Shown: positions 42,997 through 51,246, counted from the stretch's first letter. The stretch: 64,000 nucleotides of DNA from Kitasatospora setae KM-6054 (GCF_000269985.1 NC_016109.1:4712001-4776000); one strand, 5' to 3'. Notes: generated by a model not told the origin, from the sequence alone. A program made the numbers and translations.

Positions 42997-43362
42997 CTAA
43001 CCGCCGTTCAGCGCGCGCACCGCGCCCAGGTAGGCACCCACCGCGTCCCGGCTGCGGGACAGGCACTCGACCCGCTCGGCCAACTGCCGGTACTCGTGCT
43101 CCAGCACGGCCAGCGTCTCCGGCGCCGGGTCGCGGACGTGGAACTGCCCGTCCAGCAGGCACGGCAGCACCGTGCGGATGGTCCGGGTCGACAGGCCGGA
43201 GGCCAGCAGCGAGCGGATCTGCCGGACCCGCTCCACCAGCGGCTCCCCGTACTCCCGGTAGCCGTTCGCGGAGCGCCCGGGCTTCAGCAGACCCTGCTCC
43301 TCGTAGTAGCGCAGCAGCCGGGGCGCCACCCCCGTCCGGTTCGCCAGCTCGCCGATCCGCAC
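42997..43362 (-). CDS. MerR-family transcriptional regulator
   Basis: 121 residues from GTG 43362 (GGGGGAACGG upstream), which gives the canonical opening VRIGELANRTGVAPRLLRYYEEQGLLKPGR. No Cys cluster of metal-sensing members; the coiled-coil C-terminus is short, so effector binding is not obvious. A longer frame to 43434 would overlap the palindrome and the divergent MFS start and is not preferred. Divergent from a drug-type efflux gene it probably controls. Confidence 0.88.
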   Translation of the reverse strand: MRIGELANRTGVAPRLLRYYEEQGLLKPGRSANGYREYGEPLVERVRQIRSLLASGLSTRTIRTVLPCLLDGQFHVRDPAPETLAVLEHEYRQLAERVECLSRSRDAVGAYLGAVRALNGG

Positions 43363-43390
43363 CCGTTCCCCCGTCCGCCGGAAGGACTTG

Positions 43391-43412
43391 ACTCTCACAC
43401 CGGTGTGAGAGT
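43391..43412. promoter_or_regulatory. Perfect 22-bp palindrome between MerR and MFS genes
   Basis: ACTCTCACACC and GGTGTGAGAGT abut with no spacer (43391-43412). TTGACT at 43388-43393 overlaps its left edge and could be a -35 reading towards the efflux gene. MerR activators bind such palindromes inside a long promoter spacer; a good -10 is not clear. Confidence 0.7.
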
Positions 43413-43427
43413 TCGACCATAACCGGC

Positions 43428-44666
43428 ATGGCAACCACGCACCCCGAAAGCCGCCGCCGCCCCCGCCCCCGCCCCCGCCCCCGCGCCGGGGCCGCGGCCG
43501 AGCGCCCCCGGCTGCGGCTCTCCCCGCTGCTGGCGCTGGCCACCGCCGCCTTCCTCGGCATCGTCACCGAGGCGCTGCCCGCCGGAGTCCTCCCCGAGAT
43601 GGCCCGCGACCTGGGGGTCGGCGAGGGCGCGATGGGGCAGACGCTGACCGGCTACGCGCTCGCCACCGGCCTGTCCGCGATCCCGCTGGCCCGGGCCACC
43701 GCGCGCTGGCCGCGCAAGCGGCTGGTGCTCGCCGCCGTCGCCGTCCTGCTGCTGGCCGACGCCGTCACCGCGCTCTCCCCGTCCTACCCGCTCACCCTGG
43801 CCGTCCGGATCGCCGCCGGCGTCGCCGTCGCCGCGATCTGGTCCGAACTCGTCGGCTACGCCCGCCGGCTCACCCCGCCCGCGCTGCACGGCCGGGCCAT
43901 CGCCGTCACCGGGACCGGCGTGCCGCTCGCGCTGTCGCTCGGCATCCCGCTCGGCACCTGGACCGGTCGGCTGATCGGCTGGCGGCCCACCTTCGCGCTG
44001 GTCGCGGTGCTCGCCGCCGCCCTGCTGCTGTGGATCGCCGCCGCCGTCCCCGACGCCCCCGGCCGCCCGCCCGGCCACCGCCCCGAACCCGTCCGCGCCG
44101 CCCTGCGGCTGCCCGGCGTCCGGCCCGTGCTGTTCGTCACCGCCGGGTACGTCCTCGCCCACAACGTGCTCTACACGTACGTCGCCGCGCTGCTCGACCA
44201 CCACGGCGCGGGCGGCCGCCGCGACCTGCTGCTGCTCGTCCTCGGCCTCTCCTCGGTGCTCGGCCTCGCCGTCACCGGCGCCCTGGTCGACCGGCGGCTG
44301 CGGCACCTCACGCTCGCCGCCACCGCCGCGTTCCTCGCCGCCACCGGACTCCTGCTGCTGCCCGCGCCCGCCGCGCCCCCGGTGCTGCTCGCCGCCGCCC
44401 TCTGGGGCCTCGGCTGGGGCGGCGTCGCCCCGCTCTTCCAGACCGCCGTCTCCGACGCGGGCGGCGACCGCGGCCAGACCCTGCTGGTCACCACCTGGAA
44501 CACCGCGATGGGCCTCGGCGGCGCCGCCGGCGGACTCCTGCTCGCCCCGCTCGGCCCCGGCGCCCTGCCCTGGACCGCCCTCGCCCTGCTGCTACCCGTC
44601 CTCGCCACCACCGCGCTGGCCCGCCGCCACGGCTTCCCGCCCGGCCACCGGGGAGGATCGCGCTGA
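43428..44666 (+). CDS. MFS transporter, DHA1-type drug efflux
   Basis: 412 residues, 12 membrane helices. After an Arg/Pro-rich start, TEALPAGVLPEMARDLGV and RIAAGVAVAAIWSELVGYARR are typical of the DHA1 (AraJ/CmlA-like) group. Divergent from a MerR regulator. Substrate unknown. It is the last chromosomal-looking gene before the accessory island. Confidence 0.9.
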   Translation: MATTHPESRRRPRPRPRPRAGAAAERPRLRLSPLLALATAAFLGIVTEALPAGVLPEMARDLGVGEGAMGQTLTGYALATGLSAIPLARATARWPRKRLVLAAVAVLLLADAVTALSPSYPLTLAVRIAAGVAVAAIWSELVGYARRLTPPALHGRAIAVTGTGVPLALSLGIPLGTWTGRLIGWRPTFALVAVLAAALLLWIAAAVPDAPGRPPGHRPEPVRAALRLPGVRPVLFVTAGYVLAHNVLYTYVAALLDHHGAGGRRDLLLLVLGLSSVLGLAVTGALVDRRLRHLTLAATAAFLAATGLLLLPAPAAPPVLLAAALWGLGWGGVAPLFQTAVSDAGGDRGQTLLVTTWNTAMGLGGAAGGLLLAPLGPGALPWTALALLLPVLATTALARRHGFPPGHRGGSR

Positions 44667-44672
44667 CACCGT

Positions 44673-44851
44673 CGGGCCCGGAAACGCAGACGACCCGTGG
44701 GCTGCTCCCCGGCCGCCGCCCCCGGGCCCTGGGGACGGCGGCCGGGGCACCGGGGATGTACCGGTGAGCCCACGGGCCGGGTGACTGCTGGGAATTAGCC
44801 TGAGCCGGAGACCTCGACGGCCTCACCGCTGCACAGCCAGGGGCGGCTCTA
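44673..44851. repeat. 179-bp direct repeat, copy 1, with three-way-junction fold
   Basis: Matches 48859-49037 at 178 of 179 positions (C 44837 against G 49023). It begins a few bases after the MFS stop. Predicted pairing: outer stem 44694-44703 with 44767-44776 (10 bp), inner stem 44707-44718 with 44736-44747 (12 bp), small stem 44748-44753 with 44761-44766 (6 bp), the last two abutting and closing directly on the outer stem. This looks like a structured RNA or terminator. Copy 1 ends at TA, where an IS630 left end begins. Confidence 0.85.
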
Positions 44852-45457
44852 CTGAACCTGAAAGGATGATGTCGGGGCTGTTTGCCTGACGGCCACCGGT
44901 CTCCTCCGGTGGCTCTGTTGGCGTGAGGTACGCGCAGGGTGGCGGGTTGACCGACGCCGAGAGGGCCGCGCGGGAGCGGATCCGCTTGCAGGCCGTGGAA
45001 CGCTTCGAGTCGGGGCAGAGGAACAGGGAGATCGCCGCCGCGTTGCGGGTGAGCGAGCGGTCGGTCGAGCGGTGGCGGCGGGCCTGGCGCGAGCGCGGAG
45101 AAGCCGGCGTCCGGTCGAAGGGGTCCCCTGGGCGCCCGAGGCTCGGACCTGCCCGGCTCGCCGGACTGGAACGGGAGTGGGAGCGCGGCCCGCTCGCCCA
45201 CGGGTGGGCGGACCAGCGGTGGACACTCGCGCGGATCAGGACGCTGATCGGCCGGCTGTTCCACGTCTCGTACACGGTCGAGGGCACGTGGCAGCTGCTC
45301 AGACGGCTCGGCTGGTCGTGGCAGCGGCCGGCCCGTCGCGCGAGCGAGCGCGACGGCGGTGCTGTCGAGGTGTGGCGGGAGGAGACCTGGCCGCGGGTAA
45401 GGGAATCGCGGCGGAGCGCAACGCGTGGCTGGTCTTCGAGGACGAGGCCGGGCAGTC
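44852..45457 (+). mobile_element. IS630-type element, left-end fragment
   Basis: Left end CTGAACCTGAAAGG...TGATGTCGG resembles that of the intact copy at 50089. Similarity to the intact copy runs to GGGCAGTC at 45457 and then stops, so the right half including the catalytic core and right end is lost. Target flank is TA, as expected for IS630. Confidence 0.8.
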
Positions 45458-45587
45458 CTGGCGAGAGATCTTCAAGGACGCACCGGCCACCGAGAAGCAG
45501 CAAGCGAACATTCGGTGCAGGGAAGTCGCGTCCGCCGAGTGGCGCCGCATCGTGCCCGTGCTGGAGGTGGCGGCCGGGCTCGGCTAA
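44923..45587 (+). pseudogene. IS630 transposase remnant (orfA and start of orfB)
   Basis: The N-terminal HTH and linker are intact (AAALRVSERSVERWRRAWRE). As in the complete copy, a -1 shift near GTAAG (45397-45401) is needed to reach the orfB frame (AWLVFEDEAGQS). After that the frame continues into 42 unrelated residues (EKQQANIRCREVAS) to a stop at 45585-45587. No second Asp or Glu of the DDE triad remains, so it should be inactive. The unrelated tail may come from another lost gene. Confidence 0.75.
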
Positions 45588-45628
45588 GTCGACCATACGA
45601 CCGTCAAGGCTTTTCGTCGTTTGCGGCC

Positions 45629-46099
45629 CTACCCCAGGTACGGAGTGGCCCGGTGCTCTAGAAAGTGCCGAAGTCGGAGTTGCTGGGTGTGGTGCATCGG
45701 CAGGTTTCCCATGTCGTCCGGAGCTACGAACTGGAGGTCGGTCGACTCATCGGAAATCCGGAGTTCTCCGCCCGTGATGCGCGCCGTGAAGCAGACGTTG
45801 AACTGTTGGCGCACCTCGCCGTCCGAGTAGGCGATCACGTGGCGGGGATCGGTGTACGTGCCGACGAGTCCAGTGATCTCGACGTCAAGGCCGGCCTCTT
45901 CACGGACCTCCCGGATGGCCGTTCCCGGGAGCGACTCACCAAGATCCATCGCGCCCCCCGGCAGCGCGTACAGGCCATTGTCGGTGCGTCGTTGAAGCAG
46001 GATGCGCCCTTCGGCGTCGGTCACGACTGCGGAGGCTGCAACCACAAGCCGGTTCGGCTCGGGCGCGTTGGGATCATCGTAGAACTCCGTGCGTGCCAC
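45629..46099 (-). CDS. Nudix hydrolase
   Basis: 156 residues. A perfect Nudix box GAMDLGESLPGTAIREVREE is followed by AGL. It should cleave nucleoside diphosphate-linked compounds. GTG at 46099 with GAGGAGAG upstream is preferred over a longer frame that would overlap the neighbouring regulator. Nudix genes next to HTH regulators are recurrent in actinomycete integrative elements (Pif of pSAM2 is a Nudix protein), so this pair is probably element-borne. Confidence 0.88.
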   Translation of the reverse strand: MARTEFYDDPNAPEPNRLVVAASAVVTDAEGRILLQRRTDNGLYALPGGAMDLGESLPGTAIREVREEAGLDVEITGLVGTYTDPRHVIAYSDGEVRQQFNVCFTARITGGELRISDESTDLQFVAPDDMGNLPMHHTQQLRLRHFLEHRATPYLG

Positions 46100-46103
46100 G
46101 TGA

Positions 46104-46847
46104 TCAACTCTCCTCAACCGGTAGGGCGGCGTTCCATACCGCATCGAAGCTCGCAGCATAGGTGTCGAACAGCGTGCCAGCGCCGGTCTGCCGCAGGTGC
46201 CAAACCGGGGCCCCAAAGGCATTGACCCCCCACACGTGCGCGTTCACCAGGATCTGGTCATCTGCCCGGTAGAGGCTGTTGTACAGCGTGGTTCCGTGGG
46301 TCCGGATCTCGATGCCCGGCGTGCCCAGCAACGGGCGGTAGTGCATGAGGGCGAGCCTGCACCGGGACTCGATGCCGTGACCGAACTTCTCTTCCTCCCC
46401 ACGCTGTCTGACGTTCTCGCTCTCGGGGTCGCCAAGCGCAATCCGGATCGCACACCCTTCCGCGGCGCGCTCCCGAAGTAGATCGTTGAGGCGTGGGTAC
46501 GCCTCATGAAGGAACACGGCGGCGTAGACCAGTACGTCGATGCGCTCCGTGGCCTTCGCCATCAAGTCCACGAACACAGACACCGGCAGGTCTGCGCGTT
46601 GCTCATAGAGCGCCACCAGTTCGGGGCTTATCGCTCTGGCGGCGCGTCGCTGTCGCAGACTTGGCCACAAGGCGAACATGTCTTCTCCCAGAGCTTCGGC
46701 AGCCAGACGGGCTGTCCCTAACCGGGGCGTCCGATTCTGGTTGGCCCATCGTTCAACCGACTTGGTGTCCACGCCGGCCTTCTCTGCCAGGGCGGCGCAC
46801 GTCCAACCACCCGACGCCATCACGGCTTTCAGTCTCTCGTTCGGCAT
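46104..46847 (-). CDS. HTH regulator with PLD-like C-terminal domain (DUF5919-like)
   Basis: 247 residues. An XRE-type HTH (TCAALAEKAGVDTKSVERWA, about 15-35) is followed by a domain with FVDLMAKATERIDVLVYAAVF and HYRPLLGTPGIEIRTHGTTL, as in phospholipase D-like folds of the DUF5919 group (name from memory). GGAGACAGG precedes the ATG. Divergent from the first methyltransferase cassette; two direct repeats in between are its likely sites. Confidence 0.82.
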   Translation of the reverse strand: MPNERLKAVMASGGWTCAALAEKAGVDTKSVERWANQNRTPRLGTARLAAEALGEDMFALWPSLRQRRAARAISPELVALYEQRADLPVSVFVDLMAKATERIDVLVYAAVFLHEAYPRLNDLLRERAAEGCAIRIALGDPESENVRQRGEEEKFGHGIESRCRLALMHYRPLLGTPGIEIRTHGTTLYNSLYRADDQILVNAHVWGVNAFGAPVWHLRQTGAGTLFDTYAASFDAVWNAALPVEES

Positions 46848-46881
46848 TTGGCCTGTCTCCCCGCACAGCCCGGACTCTTGT

Positions 46882-46911
46882 AGGGACGTTCTACCGCGCG
46901 AGGGACGTTCT
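46882..46911. promoter_or_regulatory. Two AGGGACGTTCT direct repeats, 19 bp apart
   Basis: 11-base copies at 46882-46892 and 46901-46911 between the HTH regulator and the divergent cassette. A 19-bp period places both on nearly the same face of the helix, fitting a dimeric repressor controlling both directions. Confidence 0.55.
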
Positions 46912-46987
46912 GAAGTGTCCTTTGCGTGAGGTTTCACCGTCCAGGGGCGCTGCCAGATCGTGGTTCCAACTTGGCGGGAGGCGGCCC

Positions 46988-47182
46988 ATGCCGGTGGAGA
47001 CGCGAGCCCCCCGGACGTTCACCGACTACAAGGCCGAGTGTCGAAAGCGTGCGGCCCGTAGTGATGCTCTCGGCGACTACGACGCCCAGGTGTCAGCCAG
47101 GGTGTCCGGACGGGGCATCCCGAAGGACTGGCCGGTGTGCACCTGCGGCGCGGACCACTGCCCCGACAAGGGGGCCGTGTGA
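46988..47182 (+). CDS. Small CTCGAD-motif protein, cassette 1 (64 residues)
   Basis: Ends WPVCTCGADHCPDKGAV; the C-x-C-x4-C arrangement with nearby His/Asp suggests a metal or thiol site. The first half is basic and helical. Ortholog-like partner at 56641 shares GRGIPKDWP/ERGIPKDWP and the Cys motif. GGGAGG precedes the ATG; the stop overlaps the next GTG. First gene of cassette 1. Function unknown. Confidence 0.75.
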   Translation: MPVETRAPRTFTDYKAECRKRAARSDALGDYDAQVSARVSGRGIPKDWPVCTCGADHCPDKGAV

Positions 47183-47361
47183 CGACGGCAGCGACGACCG
47201 CTGAAGCCCCCGCAGTGTGCGCCGTGGGGGAGTCGTTCGACCGCATGGCCGCTGTGTTCGCAGAGGCCCCGCCGGAGCTGCAGGACGAGTCCGCCGTGCG
47301 GGACGTTCAGGCGCTTCGGGACAAGCACAACGCGCAGTGCACCAAGGGGTGTGCGTCGTGA
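47179..47361 (+). CDS. Small Cys-containing protein, cassette 1 (60 residues)
   Basis: GTGA overlap with the previous stop implies coupled translation. Ala/Glu-rich helical body and a C-terminal HNAQCTKGCAS. The corresponding protein of cassette 2 (56838) has a like helical part and a Cys near its end. No family recognised. Confidence 0.65.
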   Translation: MTTAATTAEAPAVCAVGESFDRMAAVFAEAPPELQDESAVRDVQALRDKHNAQCTKGCAS

Positions 47362-47501
47362 GGCTGCATGGCATCGGCGGCCTGTGGGCGGGGCAGCGCC
47401 GAGCCCGCGACGGCCTTCCGGCCCCAGTGCCCTGGCGGGCACAAGACCGGCCCTCTTGCGCCGTCACAGACTCCCGTCCCCGCAAGGGACGGGCCGCATG
47501 A
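47358..47501 (+). CDS. Possible small protein in cassette 1 (47 residues)
   Basis: GTG 47358 overlaps the previous stop (GTGA), continuing the coupled chain. The product is Arg/Pro/Gly-rich with no motif, and cassette 2 has no counterpart of the same length (two shorter frames lie in that place). Coding is therefore uncertain. Confidence 0.35.
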   Translation: MRLHGIGGLWAGQRRARDGLPAPVPWRAQDRPSCAVTDSRPRKGRAA

Positions 47502-47551
47502 CCCGGCGACCACCCGGCCGCCGGCTCCGCCGATGCAGGGAGGCGACTCTC

Positions 47552-47671
47552 ATGCTCAACGCCGATGGCGGGCACGGGGGCAACCCGGCCCCGATCCAGC
47601 CCCCGCCGCCCCCGCCGCCGCCGTCCCCCGACGGTAGCTCTCCGCCCGGAGACGGGGGCCACCGGAAGTGA
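47552..47671 (+). CDS. Pro-rich 39-residue peptide coupled to methyltransferase 1
   Basis: Begins MLNADGGHGG, contains a run of eight prolines, and ends GDGGHRK. GGGAGG lies eight bases before the ATG. Its stop overlaps the methyltransferase GTG as GTGA. The matching position of cassette 2 has a Gly/Ser/Asp-rich 47-residue peptide with the same overlap. A precursor or carrier peptide for the methyltransferase is a reasonable hypothesis only. An in-frame ATG at 47498 would add 18 residues. Confidence 0.6.
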   Translation: MLNADGGHGGNPAPIQPPPPPPPPSPDGSSPPGDGGHRK

Positions 47672-48855
47672 ACGACGCCCTCCGCGAGGAGGGTGCGGAC
47701 CGCCCCGGCTCCGAGCCGGGGCGGTTCCTGCTCTCCACCGGCCACATGTCCCCGGACTGGGCCGACACGTTCAACGCCGTGCCCCGCTCGCTGTTCACGC
47801 CTTCGCGCGTCTGGTCGCACGACATGGCCACCGGCCGCAGCGCGCTGGTGGACCGGGACACCGACCCGGCAGCCTGGCAGGCCGCCACGGAGGCCGACGT
47901 CCCGTTGGTCACGCAGTTCGATGACGGCGAGCACGACGGGCCGGAGCCGGGCACCGTGCCGACCAGCAGCCTCAGCATGCCGAGCGTCGTCATGTCGATG
48001 CTGCGCGACCTGGACGTCAAGCCGGGCATGCGGGCCCTCGACGCGGGCACCGGGCCCGGGTGGAACGCGGCACTGCTCGCACACCGCCTCGGCTCACAGC
48101 AGGTCGTCAGCGTCGAGTACGACCAGGACGTGTCGGCCACGGCCGCCGAGAACATGGCACGCGCCGGACTCGCACCCGAGCTGATCACCGGGGACGGTCA
48201 GCTCGGCTGGCCCAAGAGCGGACCGTACGACCGGATCATCGCGACGTACGGGGTCCGCGAGATCCCTCAGGCGTGGATCGGACAGTCTCGGACCGGCGGC
48301 GTCATCCTGGCCCCCTGGGGAACCGACTTCAGCCCGCTGGACGCCGTGGTCAAGCTCCGTGTCGCCCCCGACGACACGGCGTCCGGCCACTTCACCGAGA
48401 TGGTGGAGTTCATGAAGTCGCGGAACCAGCGCCTCGCCTTCCCCGAACACGCCTCCTACGTACCGGAGTTCCCCGGCAACGCCGATACGAAGGACCGGAC
48501 GACGCTCACGGCGGACGATCTCGGCGGACGCTGGGCAGTCCAGCGGTTCGTCACCGGGCTGGCCGTGCCCGACGTGACGCACCTGGTCCACCACCAGGAC
48601 GAGGACACCACCGTGGCCTGGTCCTACAGCCTGTCCGACCGGTCATGGGCGGCCGTGGTGTGGCGCAAGGACCAGCCCGAAACCACCGTGTACCAGGCAG
48701 GTCCCCGGAGGCTCTGGCAGGCCGTGGAGCAGGCGCTCACCTGGTGGCACGACCAGGGCAGGCCCGGGCCGGCCCGGTTCGGCCTCACGGTCGGACCGGA
48801 CGGCACGGTGCCGTGGCTGGACCATCCGGACCACCCCGTACCGATCCGAGACTGA
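47668..48855 (+). CDS. PIMT-like methyltransferase, cassette 1
   Basis: 395 residues. The N-terminal 230 residues match protein-L-isoaspartate methyltransferase-like enzymes of peptide maturase systems (FxLD or ATP-grasp associated): DTFNAVPRSLFTPSRVW, then SAM motif LDAGTGPGWNAALLAHRLG and DRIIATYGVREIPQAWI. The C-terminal 160 residues are a separate domain ending VPWLDHPDHPVPIRD, shared with the copy at 57514 and typical of this group. GTG start coupled to the small peptide gene. It may methylate Asp/isoAsp side chains of a peptide; no ATP-grasp or LanB gene is present. Confidence 0.85.
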   Translation: MNDALREEGADRPGSEPGRFLLSTGHMSPDWADTFNAVPRSLFTPSRVWSHDMATGRSALVDRDTDPAAWQAATEADVPLVTQFDDGEHDGPEPGTVPTSSLSMPSVVMSMLRDLDVKPGMRALDAGTGPGWNAALLAHRLGSQQVVSVEYDQDVSATAAENMARAGLAPELITGDGQLGWPKSGPYDRIIATYGVREIPQAWIGQSRTGGVILAPWGTDFSPLDAVVKLRVAPDDTASGHFTEMVEFMKSRNQRLAFPEHASYVPEFPGNADTKDRTTLTADDLGGRWAVQRFVTGLAVPDVTHLVHHQDEDTTVAWSYSLSDRSWAAVVWRKDQPETTVYQAGPRRLWQAVEQALTWWHDQGRPGPARFGLTVGPDGTVPWLDHPDHPVPIRD

Positions 48856-48858
48856 CCC

Positions 48859-49037
48859 CGGGCCCGGAAACGCAGACGACCCGTGGGCTGCTCCCCGGCC
48901 GCCGCCCCCGGGCCCTGGGGACGGCGGCCGGGGCACCGGGGATGTACCGGTGAGCCCACGGGCCGGGTGACTGCTGGGAATTAGCCTGAGCCGGAGACCT
49001 CGACGGCCTCACCGCTGCACAGGCAGGGGCGGCTCTA
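48859..49037. repeat. 179-bp direct repeat, copy 2
   Basis: Nearly identical to 44673-44851, again beginning a few bases after a stop codon. The three-way-junction pairing is fully kept. Here the repeat runs into GCGAGCAGCC and an integrase leader rather than an IS end, so it shows the uninterrupted right flank. Confidence 0.9.
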
Positions 49038-49054
49038 GCGAGCAGCCACCTCAC

Positions 49055-49086
49055 GCATCCTGAAAGAACTCATGTTCATAGGATGC
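49055..49086. other. Candidate att-like imperfect palindrome at the integrase start
   Basis: GCATCCT (49055-49061) and AGGATGC (49080-49086) flank a partly symmetric centre (GAA...TTC). Serine-integrase attP sites are imperfect palindromes of this size placed just upstream of int, but the short arms could also be a regulatory site. No second half-site pair was found by eye. Confidence 0.35.
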
Positions 49087-50088
49087 TGCGCACTATGACC
49101 CCGTACGTGAGCCGGAACATCCGGCAGACAGAACTAGAGTCCGTTCGCGCAGTGATCTACGCCCGCCAGTCGAAGCGACGCGTGGACGAGTCGGAGACCT
49201 CCACCGAATCCCAGATCGCCCGGGGCACTGCCCTGGCCGACGGCAAGGGCTGGAAGACCGGTCGCGTCTTCCAGGACATCGGTAAGTCCGGATGGGACCC
49301 CGACACCGAACGGGCCGGGTTCGACGCCATGATGGCGGCGGTGCGCGCGGGCGAAGTAGACGTGGTGGTCGTCTTCTCGCTGGCCCGGTTGACCCGCCAG
49401 GGCGCCATGGAGGCCATGCGCATCAACGACGTGTTCATGCAGCACGGCGTGCGCCTGGTCTCTGTCGAGGAGCCGTTCCTTGACACCACGCACCCCATCG
49501 GGGTGGCGGTGTTCGCCCTCATCGCTGCGCTGGCTCAGCAGGAGTCGGAGTTGAAGTCTGCGCACATATCCGAGGCCAAGGCTGAGCTGAAGGCCATCGG
49601 TGGCCACGTGTCTGGCCGCCCGCCGTTCGGCATGAAGACCGAGCGGGTCAAGGAAGGGAAGCTGGTCCGCTCTCAGCTCGTACCGGACCCCGAGACGGCC
49701 CCGACCGTGCTCAAGATCGTTGATCGCGTCATGGACGGCGAGACGGTGTCAGGCATCGTGCAGAGCCTCAACGAGAAGGGTGAGCCGTCCCCCGGAGCGT
49801 TGGCGCTGGCCGCCGGGCGGAAGCGGTCCGGCCGGTCGCGCAGCAACATCACACCGGCTGACCCTGACTGCCCGCCGCTCTGGGATGTGGGCACCTTGAA
49901 CACCTTGCTGCGCCACCCCGCCCTTGGTGGCTTCGCCGCTGAGTGGGTCACGGACCCGGACGGGAAGCGCCGCCGCAGGGAGATCATGCGGGACAAGACC
50001 GGGGCTCCGATGGCAGCCCACAAGGGGCTCATGGAGCCGATCAGGTGGTACCAGCTCCAGGACGTTCTCAAGGGCCGTTCCCGAGCGA
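49083..50088 (+). pseudogene. Large serine integrase, interrupted by IS630
   Basis: The resolvase domain is intact: AVIYARQSKRRVDES with the catalytic Ser, and VVVVFSLARLTRQGAMEAM. The recombinase domain follows (LNTLLRHPALGGFAAEWV). The protein breaks off after about 335 residues at LMEPIRWYQLQDVLKGRSRAT, before the zinc ribbon and coiled coil that phiC31-type enzymes need; the frame then runs 24 residues into the IS. Not expected to be functional. Start 49083 or ATG 49095. Confidence 0.88.
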
Positions 50089-51246
50089 CTGAACTTGATT
50101 GGGTGATGTCGGAGCTGTTCGCCCGACAGGGCCGAACTGGTTCCGGTAGCCCTGGGACATGAGGTATGCGCAGGGCGGTGGGTTGACCGACGCCGGGAGG
50201 GCCGCGCGGGAGCGGTTGCGGCTGCAGGCTGTGGAACGCTTCGAGGGCGGGCAGAAGAACGGGGAGATCGCTGCCGGGCTGCGGGTGAGTGAGCGGTCGG
50301 TGGAGCGGTGGCGCCGGGCCTGGCGCGAGCGTGGGGAGGCCGGGGTCCTGTCCAAGGGATCGCCCGGGCGCCCGAGGCTCAGTGACAAGCAGATCGCCAG
50401 GCTGGAGCGGGAGTTGGAGCGCGGCCCGCTGGTCCACGGCTGGGCCGATCAGCGGTGGACGCTGGCGCGGGTGAAGACGCTGATCGGCCGGCTGTTCCAC
50501 GTGTCGTACACGGTGGAGGGCACCTGGCGGCTGTTGAAGCGGCACGGCTGGTCGTGGCAGCAGCCGGCCCGCCGGGCGATCGAGCGCGACGACGCGGCGG
50601 TGGAGTTGTGGAAGAAGGAGACCTGGCCGTTGGTAAGAGCACCGCGGCGGCCCTCGGCGCCTGGGTCGTCTTCGAGGACGAGGCCGGGCAGTCGATGACT
50701 CCGCCGCGCGCCAGAACCTGGGGCCGCATCGGGCGCACGCCGGTGGTCCGCGTGCGCGGACGGGGATCCGGCCGGGTCTCGATGGCGGGCATGGCCTGCT
50801 ACAAGCCGGGCGAACGGTCCCGGCTGATCTACGCGATCCGCGAGTACCGGGGACGCAAGGGCGAGCCGAAGGGCTTCGGCTGGCGCGACTTCCGCGACCT
50901 GGTCGTCCGCGCCCGCGTCCAGCTCGGCGGCCCGCTCGTCCTCGTGTGGGACAACGCCCGCATCCACCTCGTGCCACCGCTCAGGGCGTTCTTCGAGGCC
51001 AACGCGCACTGGCTGACCGTCTTTCAGCTGCCCACCTACGCGCCCGACCTCAACCCGCAGGAGGGTATCTGGTCGCTGGTCAAACGCGACATCGGAAACC
51101 TCGCGGCCGCCGACCTCGGCCAGCTGACCCGGGCCGTCAAGCGCAAGCTCAAGATGATCCAGTACCGTCCCCACCTCGTCGACGGCTGCCTCGTCGGGAC
51201 CGGCTTGATCATGGATGGCTGACCGACATCACGAGTTCAAGTTCAG
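50089..51246 (+). mobile_element. IS630-family insertion sequence, complete
   Basis: 1158 bp. Terminal inverted repeats start CTGAACTTGA and share TGATGTCGG after a variable centre (50089 onward and the complement ending at 51246). It carries one transposase in two frames. It interrupts the serine integrase. I could not confirm a TA duplication: flanks read GCGA on the left and AAGC on the right, so the left flank may have been rearranged. Confidence 0.88.
50159..51222 (+). CDS. IS630 transposase, orfA/orfB joined by -1 frameshift
   Basis: orfA (from ATG 50159) has the HTH (AAGLRVSERSVERWRRAWRE) and linker; orfB holds the DDE domain: first Asp in VVFEDEAGQSMTPP, second in LVWDNARIHL, Glu in LNPQEGIWSLV. 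Frames meet at GTAAG (50633-50637): reading GTA then slipping back one base gives AAG and a sensible junction (ETWPLV joined to KSTAAALGAW). The same shift and bases exist in the remnant at 45397, so it is not a chance mutation. All catalytic residues are present; probably active. Confidence 0.85.

Noticed and set aside
44673..44851. The 179-bp repeat as attL/attR of a serine integrase
   Set aside because: Serine integrase crossovers share only a two-base core, so a 179-bp near-identical repeat does not fit as att sites.
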